This document shows, in pieces, positions 20,969 to 30,697 of a stretch of DNA of 64,000 nt. A program made the position numbers and the translations under genes. The stretch is from the NCBI GenBank assembly GCA_033964015.1, contig CM066913.1, forward strand, positions 29,848,790-29,912,789, read 5' to 3'. Under the pieces are notes generated by a model. It was given only the letters and a program-made list of their open reading frames with translations. It made no database searches and had not been told where the DNA came from. Within the stretch, counting starts at the first letter, position 1, and each line of letters opens with the position of its first letter. Source of the DNA: Scolanthus callimorphus. Lineage: Eukaryota > Cnidaria > Anthozoa > Actiniaria > Edwardsiidae.

Positions 20969-23900
20969 TCAAGAAAAACAATAAAGCAATGCATAGATTG
21001 CTTTATGATCACTGAAATATGTTTCTAGACTATTAACCTCTTTATTTTGTGTTTCTGGTAGATTGGTATAAATGTGATCAATACACGTTTTACTGTCTGT
21101 AGTGTAGCATGATATTAACTGTCTATAATAATTATCATTCACAAACAAATTATATAAGGGTTGTCTTTCTGTTTCATTTAGCCAATTCACATTGAAATCT
21201 CCAATAAATATTTGGGTTTGCTCTAAAGGCAGCATCAAGACTTCTCGTAAAACTGCACATAATTCTCTGATGGGAACTTTGGGAGAACGATAAATCGCTA
21301 TAATTGCTATGTGTGGAATTATCATCAGTCTTATTACAGTGACTTCAACACCATTTCGATTGTAGCAGTATGGATAACCAGGAAAGTAGTCAATTCGACT
21401 GTAGACTGCAGTCCCACCATATGGCCTCTCATTATGATTTGATATAGCATCATTTCGAAATAGTGTGTATTGACCAATTTGAAACATAGAATCACTATCA
21501 GTTTGTTTGAATCGTGTCTCGGCAAATACACTTACATCTGTACTTAAGTAATTTAAGTCAGCACGTATGTCGTTAATGTGCTTATTCATTGAACGAGTAT
21601 TCAAAAAACATAATTTTATTGCTCTTTTGTCAGCATTGTATATTGGCGAAATGCAAAGGTCAAGTTTTCCCTCATTTCTGAGACGTTCCATTTCTTCCTG
21701 AACGTGTTGATCGACAGCTATTTTGTTTTCACACAGTTCAGTGATATAAAGACCTTCTATAGATTTAACTCTACTTAGCCCAACATAATGTACATGAGGA
21801 ATAGTTCTTTTGGTATCAAAATTAACAACAATTCTTGTCTCTGTATCACCTTGAGATCTATGAATTGTTTTAGCAGCAGATGGTCTCAGTGGAAATTGTT
21901 TCCTTACAACTTGAACGGTTTTATTTCTGCCAACAACAAATTGTGTAGTGATTGGTTTTATTGGAGTCCATGATGGGTCAATACCAGAGGCATATAATTG
22001 TCTGTTTTCATGTCTAGTTTTTGCACCAACATCAGCATGGTCAAACTGTACCCAGATTAGGCCAGATGGTGTTTCAGTTTGATTTATTTGCATAAGTTTA
22101 ATGACATTCCCAGCACCATTTGTCATGCCATCATCTGTCCTGGTGTTTAAGGATATTTCAGTTCTTTCGCCAACTGCAAGGTTTAGTAAACCATGTAATT
22201 GTTTTGTTTTCCTAGGGTCACTAGGTATTTGCCTCAATATTTTATCTCTGAGCTCTTGTGATTCTGTTCCTATAACACTATCATGTGCGTTAATACTATA
22301 CTTAGTGCCAGTAATAGCATTATGTACTCTATCATTGAAATCATTTACTTTGGCATTTTGTATGAACAAGTGTGGAGCATCTAATGGGTAATTAGTACTG
22401 CTAGGTTGTAATAATCGTTGTTTTAACTTTATAATGTCTTCTTTAGTATGCTTTCCTTCTCTTAACCTGTTAAGCATTTCTGCAAATTCTTTGCTTTCTC
22501 TTTGTCTCATGATTTCATGCAGCTCAAACATTTTAAAAAGTTCCTGCCATAGATTTGGAGCAAGAATGCTATATTCATTATTCATTTCTTTGAATATATA
22601 GTTATCCATGACTGGCTGCAGCTGGAATAAATCCCCAATAGCTACAATGCTAACACCCCCAAAAGGCAAGGGGCTACCTTTGATGTCCTTTAGTCTGTTA
22701 TAAATTTGTACATTAAACATACTGTTTCCAACCATTGATATTTCATCAATAAATATTAATTTAACACCACCAAGCTTACATCTTAGAGAATTGAGTCTGC
22801 TTGAGTCAAGGCGTTTGTAAGTCTTCAATGACTGGCATGCTGGTACTGCTAGTGCACTATGTATGGTATTACCCTTGATATTATATGCAGCTTTACCAGT
22901 TGGCGCTAGCATTAGTACTTTTATTTCACTAAAGTTTATACCAGCTCTAGAGTTATAGTACTTCAATGCTGCTTGATACAAGGCCTTTGTGAGATGCGAT
23001 TTGCCTACACCAGCCCCTCCAGAGAGAAAGCTGTAGAATGCTTTATCCGATGTTTTAATTAAATTTAATGTGTGATAAAAAAATTCCTTTTGCTCTTTAT
23101 TTAATGTTTGTACCATATGTCTATACTCATCATCTGGTAATTCATTAAGTATTAATGGCTCAGTGTTAGAATCAGCCGATGGGATTCCTATGTCATCTGA
23201 TAAATTGTAGGTCTCATTAAAGTCAGGATGTAAATCCAGAATTCCTTCATTATGGTCTTGTTGCTCAATATTTTGTGTATAAGGTGCTACGGAGTCATAG
23301 ATTTTATCAGCAGTATTGATGTCTTTTTGTATTTCATTGAAGTCCTCATTACACATGACATATTGTTCCATGTGTTTATCAATAACTTTAGAGAGTGCTC
23401 TAGCACGTTCTTGGTAAGAAGAAAAATTACCAAGGAGGTCAGATTCTTCATTTCTCCATGGAGTAAACAACATTAACAGCTCTCGATAGTGCTTTTCTGG
23501 TTCAGCTTCCTTGTTGAACCATACACTTCTAATTATTCTAGCTTTGTTTCTTTTTTTTGTTCTGTTGCAGGAGTTCTTACTGACCTCATCATCATCATTT
23601 AAATAATTATCCATGGAAGATTCTAAAGGGAGGCCATCAGCATCTGATTCATTAGTATGTTTTACATATGATCTTCCACTATTGTCATACCATGCAGCCC
23701 AGTCTGCAAGTGTCAAATGTTCAAGTTTTACTGGACGTTTGCAGTACCTTTTTAACAGACCGCTTGTATAGATGTCTTCACTCTCATCATCCATTTCTTT
23801 AATATCATCAAGTGGTTTTAAAAATTGTACCCTCTCTTCAGGAGGTGCAGTATTAATGAAAATTATATCTCTGGATGACTTCCGCATTGGCAGTTGTAAC

Positions 23901-24811
23901 ACAATATAAACAGCTTCTTGTGCACTGATTTCAACATTATTGACAAACTTACTTCCGATATCCCGGACCTGTTGTTTAATGTTTGAATTGCCTTTCCTTG
24001 CTTCAGAACAAGCTTCACGTAATAGTTCACTCATTCCCTTTTGAGCCTTTGAGATATAATTTACAATGTATACAGCACATGCATACACATCAAGTACAAA
24101 CTGAATATCCATATTGGCCCTCCATGCTCTGAGACAAGCAGGATTGTAGTTGTTTATCCTTATTTCATTGGGATTTCTTTTTAAGAATATGGTAGGAGCA
24201 TTAAGTGATGAGCGTACTGCAAGTAAATAGTTTTCTTCTGTGACTTTGAGTTCTTCAAGCAACTGATCGAAAGTTATGTCTTCACCTTCTCTCATGTCAT
24301 CTAGATGCTTATTGATTGATTTCCACGTATTTTTGTGCACTTCAATTTCACTCTTAGCCATATCACTGTCTAGATTGTAAAGGATCTTGGTTTCTCTCAT
24401 GGGAGGTTGTGGATAGTTAAACCTGCATTCACTTTTTGTGTTCTTTCGGCAAGTATGTGAATGTCGGTGAACTTGTCTGTTGACTAGATTGAGCAGTTCA
24501 GGATTGTCTGTGGGTTTTTGACATGTTATTATGCTATCAATAAATGCTGTTACTTCTGAATCACTATCAACTTGAAATTTCGGTGCTTGTTGATTCCAGG
24601 CTAATAAATGTATATGAGGTGAACCACGACACTGATACTCGACTCTATAAAACCAGTCTGATATTTTCCCTAATGGTTCAGAAGAACTCAAGAGGAAATG
24701 TGACAGAAATTGGCTGACTTGATAATCGAAGTGCCTAGCACATGTTACAGGGTCACTTTGAATTAATCTACACCTTTCCTCCCAGTTGAGATTGATCAAC
24801 AAGTTGGCCAA
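20969..24811 (-). CDS. Helentron Rep (HUH)-PIF1 helicase-endonuclease protein
   Basis: 1280 residues in one open frame. Order: Helitron_like_N Rep domain with the HUH motif (GSPHIHLLAW, His66 and His68), the zinc-like RHSHTCRKN...CRFNYPQPP block (115-137) and two tyrosines spaced for rolling-circle nicking (VYIVNYISK, Tyr248 and Tyr252). A PIF1-type SF1 helicase follows, with Walker A GGAGVGKS (598-605), Walker B FIDE (687-690) and late motifs including HRSQGDT and GLSRV. Last comes a C-terminal EEP endonuclease (~1065-1280) with FAETRF, IFIGDFNVNW, TCIDHIYTN and YFSDHK, so all catalytic positions are present. Such endonuclease fusions characterise Helentrons. The natural start is upstream: the Rep domain begins in the overlapping 939-residue frame and a one-base slip at ~24800 separates the two. 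Confidence 0.93.
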   Translation of the reverse strand: MANLLINLNWEERCRLIQSDPVTCARHFDYQVSQFLSHFLLSSSEPLGKISDWFYRVEYQCRGSPHIHLLAWNQQAPKFQVDSDSEVTAFIDSIITCQKPTDNPELLNLVNRQVHRHSHTCRKNTKSECRFNYPQPPMRETKILYNLDSDMAKSEIEVHKNTWKSINKHLDDMREGEDITFDQLLEELKVTEENYLLAVRSSLNAPTIFLKRNPNEIRINNYNPACLRAWRANMDIQFVLDVYACAVYIVNYISKAQKGMSELLREACSEARKGNSNIKQQVRDIGSKFVNNVEISAQEAVYIVLQLPMRKSSRDIIFINTAPPEERVQFLKPLDDIKEMDDESEDIYTSGLLKRYCKRPVKLEHLTLADWAAWYDNSGRSYVKHTNESDADGLPLESSMDNYLNDDDEVSKNSCNRTKKRNKARIIRSVWFNKEAEPEKHYRELLMLFTPWRNEESDLLGNFSSYQERARALSKVIDKHMEQYVMCNEDFNEIQKDINTADKIYDSVAPYTQNIEQQDHNEGILDLHPDFNETYNLSDDIGIPSADSNTEPLILNELPDDEYRHMVQTLNKEQKEFFYHTLNLIKTSDKAFYSFLSGGAGVGKSHLTKALYQAALKYYNSRAGINFSEIKVLMLAPTGKAAYNIKGNTIHSALAVPACQSLKTYKRLDSSRLNSLRCKLGGVKLIFIDEISMVGNSMFNVQIYNRLKDIKGSPLPFGGVSIVAIGDLFQLQPVMDNYIFKEMNNEYSILAPNLWQELFKMFELHEIMRQRESKEFAEMLNRLREGKHTKEDIIKLKQRLLQPSSTNYPLDAPHLFIQNAKVNDFNDRVHNAITGTKYSINAHDSVIGTESQELRDKILRQIPSDPRKTKQLHGLLNLAVGERTEISLNTRTDDGMTNGAGNVIKLMQINQTETPSGLIWVQFDHADVGAKTRHENRQLYASGIDPSWTPIKPITTQFVVGRNKTVQVVRKQFPLRPSAAKTIHRSQGDTETRIVVNFDTKRTIPHVHYVGLSRVKSIEGLYITELCENKIAVDQHVQEEMERLRNEGKLDLCISPIYNADKRAIKLCFLNTRSMNKHINDIRADLNYLSTDVSVFAETRFKQTDSDSMFQIGQYTLFRNDAISNHNERPYGGTAVYSRIDYFPGYPYCYNRNGVEVTVIRLMIIPHIAIIAIYRSPKVPIRELCAVLREVLMLPLEQTQIFIGDFNVNWLNETERQPLYNLFVNDNYYRQLISCYTTDSKTCIDHIYTNLPETQNKEVNSLETYFSDHKAIYALLYCFS

Positions 24812-27587
24812 GAATTCGAAGTAGGTGATACCATTGTGTTTCTGCTGACGAAAAACTACAGAATAAGGTAGCTGGTCCTAACTGCCTTATCATTGCAAAC
24901 AGATCTTTTTTGGCTTTCTCAAAATATGGAGGTGAACCTCGCAATGCCCGTAAGAATTGAAATCCTTCATCATATTTTATTAACCGTTCTATTGCACCAG
25001 CTTGCTTTAATTGGTGTGCATTGATATTCTTGTTATTTCCCTTGCATTTTCTGAGAGCAATAAAGGATTTACCTAGAAGGATTTTCATTTGCAACTTCTT
25101 TGCTTTGTAAAAAATATTTTCAACATTCATAGCTGCTCTTCTGTCTGACCTTCGAAGTTCTGATTTACAGATATCGCTATAATGCACTGATTTATTTAAG
25201 GATCGTGGTTGACCAAGAAATATTCCAGGATAAGCTAATTCTTCACAGTATTTATCTCTGAAAACACTCAAGGGTCTATTGCCTTCTGCCGGTGCAACAT
25301 TAAGTATGTACTGGCGCTCATTATCTTCTAAAAAATCTGTTGATGTCAGCATGGTATCAGTAACACCTGCAGGTATTTCAGCTTCATCTTCACTAAAATT
25401 ATCTTCATCTGCATTTTCAGACTCAATATTATGGCTATGTTGATCATTTACTGCTGATTGATTATCATGGTTATTGGTGTTCTCATTTTCATGCTGTATA
25501 GATTCATTACTGTATTGAATAGGCCACTGCGCATTCAATATAATCCCCTCATCTTTATAGAGACTGCTATTTGTCATAAGCCATTCTGCAGCTTGCATTA
25601 CCTTATGAGGTCTTATATTTAATGACAATGCTGAACTCTTATATTGTAACTTTCTTTTCAAATTGACTTTGATTGTCCCTACTTCACTTGGTAACCGTGG
25701 CAGCATACTGACAGTGTTAGTTACATCTGCAGGAACATTAACAATATTACCATGTATTTTAAATTGTTTTCCCCTGGCAGCCTGCATAAGCTTTTGAAAG
25801 GCAATCCTTGGTGCTAGTAATCGACATTCTAATTCATTTAGATCAAAGAATGTTGGTTTTTGTGGAAATGCCATCCCATTAAAAACAGCACATGGTGGGA
25901 TCTTGTTCTTAGCCAAATGATTGTGGCATGTTCTACAAATCCATTCAACATTGTCAACACTTCGGTTTTTAGTAAGGTATTGATCTATATCAGGATTTGA
26001 CTCTATAAGCTTCTCTGCTTTCTGCACACTATGCCTATACCATAGCTGGTCGCAACATGAACATATATAAAATGGACCTTGTGCAGCCATCTTCTGAAAG
26101 TTTGAAATGCTTGAATTAATTAGATCAGTATTTTGTTTCTTAGATGCTCTGTATGTTTTCATATATATCCTTCTTCTTTCCTTCTCAGCAGCATTGGTTG
26201 TTTTATTAGCTCTATATTGTTTCATGTATTCTTTCATGTATTTAGGCTTTTGAAATCTTTTTTTTTTACTAGGATTGCTTAATTCTGCATTGTTATCTGA
26301 GAATTCAACATCAGAACATGATTGAAATTGTAAGCCACTTATTGATGGTTGCTTATTTTGGTTTACTGGGACATTACTTTTTCTTTTAAGTTTGCTTGCA
26401 CGGTAATTTTCAGAGATAACTCCAAGCAAATTTTCACTGGCTATATCATTTGAAACAGTCTGACATAAAACTGGAACAGTTGCAACATAGTGCATCTCTC
26501 CAATGTGTCCAATATATATAGACCTAGAATCAGGGACCGTATTTTGTCCCTCGATCAAGGTTACCTCAGAAAAATTTTCATTAGATTCTACAACATGAAT
26601 TCTCAAATTCATGGAATCTGCTATTGCTTGCATTATAATGTGATCACCCCATGTTCCTTGCATAGACATATTAGATAAATATTCAGACCAAGGCATGTCG
26701 TAAACACCTTCAATAAAGCGTTCAGGATTATCTTGTAAATATTGAACACCCATCATTCTAATTTCAAAATGACGACTTGCATCATTGTATAAGGTATGTG
26801 CAAGAGTCTTAAATAAACAATCTCCTTGACCTCCGACATCTAGTTGTCTTAACCCAAGTCTATGTAATCTAAAATTAAACACATCAGGACCTATATTGCA
26901 TAACGTTGTAGATGGTAAAACATTGCATGTTATTGGTCCGGGCTGAATCTCAACATCTCCAGAGAGCAAGATATGTCTTTGTGATAGATTATAAGTAACT
27001 GGAATAACTTTAGATTTCCCAAAATATTTGCTAAAGAAACTATCCTGTCTCTTAGCATATGTGACAATCCATTGCTTATGATAAATAGCAAAGCTATAAA
27101 GGACAGATGAACGAGGAACTGATTTCTTGATCAATAGCTTGCATTTCTTTCTCAGTTTTCTCCTCTTTAGGGAGTTCAGAACTCTTTTTAATGACACTCT
27201 AGATGGTTCTCTATCTCTATGGCGGGAGTGAATTGCTGATGGTGTGACTGGCCGAGAAAATCTTTGGCATAGATTTGAAATATCCACATATTCAGTTTTT
27301 GCATCATAACTAGTGTCTGTCTCAGAAGCAAGTGCATTATTATTACATCTGTAGCGAGATACAGCTGCCAGGCATGTTTCTCTGCCCAACAAGTTATCAT
27401 TTGCCCCATGCACAGCATCATGCAATGTTGTTTCAATAAATGCTTCATTCTCAATAATCTCTGCATTTGCGAGAGTAGAATTCGCTGTGCATTGAAGGGA
27501 TATTTTGATTTCATCATGTTTCGTTTCCATGAAGAAAGAACTACTTGTGTCTCGAAAGACCTTATTTGTTTCCTGAATGGATTCCAT
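24768..27587 (-). CDS. Helentron N-terminal protein: OTU protease, 2A-like motif, DUF6570-like region
   Basis: 939 residues from ATG at 27587. Features: a basic block (KRRKLRKKCKLLIKK, 141-155), a 2A-like motif (LLSGDVEIQPGP, 207-218), an OTU cysteine protease (~245-370) with LDVGGQGDCLF (Cys257) and GEMHYVA (His366), a repeat of YMKEYMKQYRANK / YMKTYRASKKQ, a Cys-rich DUF6570-like part (YICSCCDQLW, WICRTCHNHL, ~512-580), and finally the start of the Rep domain (GPATLFCSFSSAETQWYHLL). The frame then stops at 24768, while the Rep sequence continues in the overlapping frame from 24811; one inserted or missing base at ~24800 explains this. In an active element both would be one polyprotein of about 2200 residues. 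Confidence 0.9.
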   Translation of the reverse strand: MESIQETNKVFRDTSSSFFMETKHDEIKISLQCTANSTLANAEIIENEAFIETTLHDAVHGANDNLLGRETCLAAVSRYRCNNNALASETDTSYDAKTEYVDISNLCQRFSRPVTPSAIHSRHRDREPSRVSLKRVLNSLKRRKLRKKCKLLIKKSVPRSSVLYSFAIYHKQWIVTYAKRQDSFFSKYFGKSKVIPVTYNLSQRHILLSGDVEIQPGPITCNVLPSTTLCNIGPDVFNFRLHRLGLRQLDVGGQGDCLFKTLAHTLYNDASRHFEIRMMGVQYLQDNPERFIEGVYDMPWSEYLSNMSMQGTWGDHIIMQAIADSMNLRIHVVESNENFSEVTLIEGQNTVPDSRSIYIGHIGEMHYVATVPVLCQTVSNDIASENLLGVISENYRASKLKRKSNVPVNQNKQPSISGLQFQSCSDVEFSDNNAELSNPSKKKRFQKPKYMKEYMKQYRANKTTNAAEKERRRIYMKTYRASKKQNTDLINSSISNFQKMAAQGPFYICSCCDQLWYRHSVQKAEKLIESNPDIDQYLTKNRSVDNVEWICRTCHNHLAKNKIPPCAVFNGMAFPQKPTFFDLNELECRLLAPRIAFQKLMQAARGKQFKIHGNIVNVPADVTNTVSMLPRLPSEVGTIKVNLKRKLQYKSSALSLNIRPHKVMQAAEWLMTNSSLYKDEGIILNAQWPIQYSNESIQHENENTNNHDNQSAVNDQHSHNIESENADEDNFSEDEAEIPAGVTDTMLTSTDFLEDNERQYILNVAPAEGNRPLSVFRDKYCEELAYPGIFLGQPRSLNKSVHYSDICKSELRRSDRRAAMNVENIFYKAKKLQMKILLGKSFIALRKCKGNNKNINAHQLKQAGAIERLIKYDEGFQFLRALRGSPPYFEKAKKDLFAMIRQLGPATLFCSFSSAETQWYHLLRILGQLVDQSQLGGKV
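26934..26957 (-). other. 2A-like motif codons (DVEIQPGP)
   Basis: The eight residues match the 2A ribosome-skipping consensus D-V/I-E-x-N-P-G-P except that Asn is Gln. They follow an LLSG segment as in 2A motifs of non-LTR retrotransposons. In the family, skipping would separate the basic N-terminus from the OTU-Rep-helicase part. Confidence 0.6.
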
Positions 27588-27589
27588 AA

Positions 27590-27700
27590 CGAAATTGTTT
27601 GCCCAAAAGGAATCTAGGTTTGTGTCTCGAAGGACAGTGTTTGTTTCCCAAAGGGAAGTTATTGTTTCCCGAAGGAAATATTGGTTCCCCGGAGGGAATT
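27590..27700. repeat. Array of small near-palindromes upstream of the Helentron ORF
   Basis: Units of ~20-33 bases such as TTTCCCAAAGGGAA, TTTCCCGAAGGAAA and TTCCCCGGAGGGAA follow one another just 5' of the ATG at 27587, with weaker versions inside the first codons. They could be an untranslated leader or a Rep-binding/hairpin region; function is unproven. Confidence 0.55.
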
Positions 27701-28424
27701 ACATGACCCTATTAAAGGGTTAGAGATAGCTTGATGCTGGACATGGGGCATTTCGCAGTGCTGCGCTGTTTTCAATCGGCGACCATATTGGTGGCGCTCT
27801 TTCACACTCGCAGATTCACCTAGCGTTTTTCTAGGGAAAACTCTGCTCGCATCTGAAAAAAACTTCAACATTTCTTTCCGGCGAAACACAGGAAACAATG
27901 CCTGAATGTTGTACCTGGTTACGTGTTCAAAATAGCACGAAAACATAGTGAAATATAGCAGCTTTCTTACCTTGATCGAAGTCGATTTGAGAGAAGCGAA
28001 ACGTACATAAAACGTTTTTTCCCAATCACCTGTACCATGTACCAACTCCCACAATTCTGTGCGGCGCACGCATGAAACCGAGGTAGGATCGATTCCAGGG
28101 TCTTCTGGGTAATCTTGCTACCCACAAAACCCTGGGATCTCGCATTGGGATCGCTGTGGGTATTCGAGGAACGCCTTGGACGTCTTACGTTACATGCACG
28201 ACGACATTAGTGGATCTGCTTGAAGCAGAGCCACTAAAAACTAGTCTAACGTGACGCGTGACACAATTCATAGCGTGTTCAAGCACACCACCATCCCGTC
28301 GCTGATTTCACGTGCTTACCAATAAGCGTCTTTTGCAAGCATTTCGAGATATTTCGAAGCTAGATTCTGTCAACAGAACCAATGTTGCTTATTACGAAGC
28401 AGGGATATGTTCCTTCTGTATTTT
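27701..28424. other. Region between Helentron leader and right TIR
   Basis: A 136-residue minus-strand frame (27659-28069) partly covers it. It begins RRTELWELVHGTGDWEKTFY and has ordinary amino-acid composition but no domain I recognise. It could be a host-derived 5' exon or chance. From 28080 to 28424 nothing is recognised. Confidence 0.35.
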
Positions 28425-29243
28425 CTGGTCTCTTTGCCTTGTTTTGGATGGATTTGACCTCGACGGGTTTGCTTACATTCTGCGCTAGAAAGTTCGTATC
28501 GAACGGAGTTTTGAGAAGCTACGCAAATGCACCCAAGAAGCAGATTTTTGGTCGGAAATCCAACTCTTTATCAAGGTAAGCCTGACTTTTGAGCAAATAC
28601 GGTCGAAAGTAATACATATCGTCCCATTTCTGGGCCGATCGATGTCTTTGTTTACGCTGTAAAGTAATTTGATCGGGGTCAACTAAACTATCGAAGGAGC
28701 AAATTACAGGAAATTGACCAAATTGGTCGACCTAGTCTGAGGCGCTCGCTTAAAAACCATGTTGATCATACCTGAAATGTTGAAATATGACATCTCTAGA
28801 GCTCAAAACCAGATTTTGGGGCTATTTGAAGAATGGCCCCCTATGTAGAATTCGAGTTTAATTTTGCCAGTAAATCACCTTGTTGTCAAGTGCCCGCCAA
28901 AAAATGCTCTTGAACACTGTCACGAAATCCGTACTTAATCCGGAAATCCTTCTTAGATTACTGTCAGCTATACGGTTTTGCTGAATTTAGTATTAAATCA
29001 TCCGTAAAGAGTTTATTTGGCCGTCGCGAAGCAGTTTTGTAGATCCATGAATTTTGCCCTAATTTGAGGCCTCAAACCGTAGAAACCGAAAATCTCAATT
29101 TTCTCGCAAAATTCAATCTGATTATCAAAATAAACCCCATAGCCTTTTTAATCTTACTAAAATCTTCCTATAAACGTAAAATACGGGTAGTTTAGATTTT
29201 GAGTTGTGGCCGCACCTTGCTCGATTTTTGTGTGCATTCACTC
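28425..29243 (-). repeat. Right terminal inverted repeat of the 14.1 kb element
   Basis: Reverse complement of 15097-15915 with roughly 5-8 percent differences by eye. It ends at the TTAA 29244-29247 inside the BEL/Pao gag region. Confidence 0.8.
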
Positions 29244-29247
29244 TTAA

Positions 29248-30190
29248 GTAGCTCTAATCTTTCTCCTACTGTTCTACCAAGATAGGTCCTGCATTCGTGT
29301 GTGTCGTGTTTTGGATTTTCATGACATAGACATTTGTATTGTTTTGATGGACGGTCAGTGGTTTGATTAGGCGTAGGCTGGAATTTTTCCTCTAATTCTG
29401 AGTAATGGGCGGAACCTCTAAGTTTTGGATCAGTTGCTCTCAATAGTGACGTGTTATACTCGATAGCTCGTTTCTGACCCAATAAAAATTCAAGTAGACT
29501 CGGGAACTTATCGCTTTTGTCCACTTTGCTTCCTTTAGAGCTAACAAATTTGGCCCATTCCTTTTTTACGTCATTTGGCAACTTTTTCTCAATAATGCTC
29601 ACAGAGCTAGTTGTGGTTATTTCCCTTTGTAGGTTTAATTTCAATAGGTCCCGATAGCCATCCTCGACAATATTAATTAGTTGGAGAAACGCCTCATCAT
29701 CGTCATCCTTGATTGTTTTCACAGTGTGTATTGAACTCATGATAATATCGGCAATTTTGGTGGGATCGCCGTATTTTTCATCGAGACGTTCCCATATTTC
29801 CTCGATGTCATCTACTGAATTAGCGATTTCTAATGGTTCCGAGGATAAGCATGTCCGCAGCACATAAGATGCGTCTTTACTGTTAATTGTAGGCATGACG
29901 TGATGCTCAAAATCATGTTTGAATTGCGGATAACGACGTATATTCCCATCGAATGAAGGCCTCTTGATTTTCTCTAGCTGTAAGGCTGTATTCTGTTTGG
30001 GAGCGCGTTCTAATTGATGTTTATTCTTGCTAAGTGCAGATTCTATTTGTGTATTGATGATGTTATAGCGCGCGTGCATATCGCGTATCCATGCTATTTC
30101 CTGTTCGGCGCTTTCATTGTCTAGAAGCTCGAGCATTTTATCGTGTAACTGCTTGCATTCTGACAAAGCTAATTCTAAGTCTTTTTCTGC
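29248..30190 (-). pseudogene. BEL/Pao gag, DUF1759 region, cut by the 14.1 kb insertion
   Basis: In frame from about 30190 to the insertion at 29247. It carries the DUF1759 signature of Pao-type Gag: RPSFDGNIRRYPQFKHDFEH, SYVLRTCLSSEPLEIANSV and IWERLDEKYGDPTKIADIIM. A short CLCHENPKHDTHEC cluster follows near the end. The frame runs on into the inverted repeat for 18 codons before a stop, which is not native. Coding resumes at 15096, so the insertion splits one gene. Confidence 0.88.
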
Positions 30191-30672
30191 TATTTTAAGG
30201 CTGCTTGGTTATTTTTCTCTTGATGAGAATTAATCAATTCATGAGCATTTCCAACAAGGTCATTAAATGCCGTATCCAATGATTTTTTCTTTCGGTTAAA
30301 CTGTTCGGTTAATTTCTGGAAATTTTCATATTCACTTCTCTGAAATTCTTGATTTTCAATTTCCACTCGTTGTTGCCTTTCTAAACTGGTTTTCTGTGCT
30401 AAATATTGAGAATATACATCTTCTGCCTGATTGAATAAATCTTGGATTTCTTTTATCCAGGCTTCGTTAACTTCGATATCTTCTTCTTCTGTGCTTAGTG
30501 TATAGATATCGTGCTTACCTTCGACTGTATTGCAGGCGTTATTTAAATCAGTGAAGGCGCGTTTAACGGTTTCAATACCTTTGTTCTCTCTCACGAATTG
30601 CAGGAACTCGTTTCGTTTTCTTATGAATCTTGATTTGGCGACGGTCCTTATCTTCTTTGCTTCCTCCGCCAT
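30190..30672 (-). pseudogene. BEL/Pao gag N-terminus, coiled coil
   Basis: Begins MAEEAKKIRTVAKSRFIRKR at 30672, 26 bases inside the LTR end, so this is the natural polyprotein start. It is highly charged and helical, with probable coiled coils (SQYLAQKTSLERQQRVEIEN). The frame ends at a stop at 30190, and the next segment continues in another phase (…IAEKDLELALSECKQLHDK). A one-base slip near 30195-30205 is the likely cause. Confidence 0.82.
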
Positions 30673-30697
30673 CTCCGACTTCAGAACGGAATTCGAA

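Larger units (their letters stand above)
15097..29243. mobile_element. 14.1 kb long-TIR element with TTAA target duplication, carrying a Helentron
   Basis: Inserted in the BEL/Pao gag/protease coding region. Left end GAGCGAATGCACAC and right end GAGTGAATGCACAC (inverted) sit between TTAA copies at 15093-15096 and 29244-29247, extendable to CTTAAG on both sides. Removing the insert and one TTAA copy restores the host reading frame exactly. Inverted repeats are ~800 bp. The interior holds Helentron genes at 18625-27587 plus ~2.7 kb and ~0.8 kb of flanking sequence without a recognised transposase. A 6-bp CTTAAG duplication with AG... ends would also fit Polinton/Maverick rules, but no Polinton gene is visible. 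Confidence 0.78.

Noticed and set aside
21788..26678. Plus-strand open frames of 60-96 residues opposite the Helentron genes
   Set aside because: Antisense shadows without codon or domain support.
15097..29243. Calling the 14.1 kb element a Polinton/Maverick
   Set aside because: Only ends and size fit; none of the hallmark genes (PolB, c-integrase, packaging ATPase, protease, capsid) is visible, and the related-looking 98-3760 element supports a 4-bp TTAA duplication.
30680..30697. tRNA primer-binding site of the BEL/Pao copy
   Set aside because: Sequence after the LTR (TTCGAATTCCGTTCTGAAG on the minus strand) does not begin TGG, and I could not match it to a tRNA 3' end.
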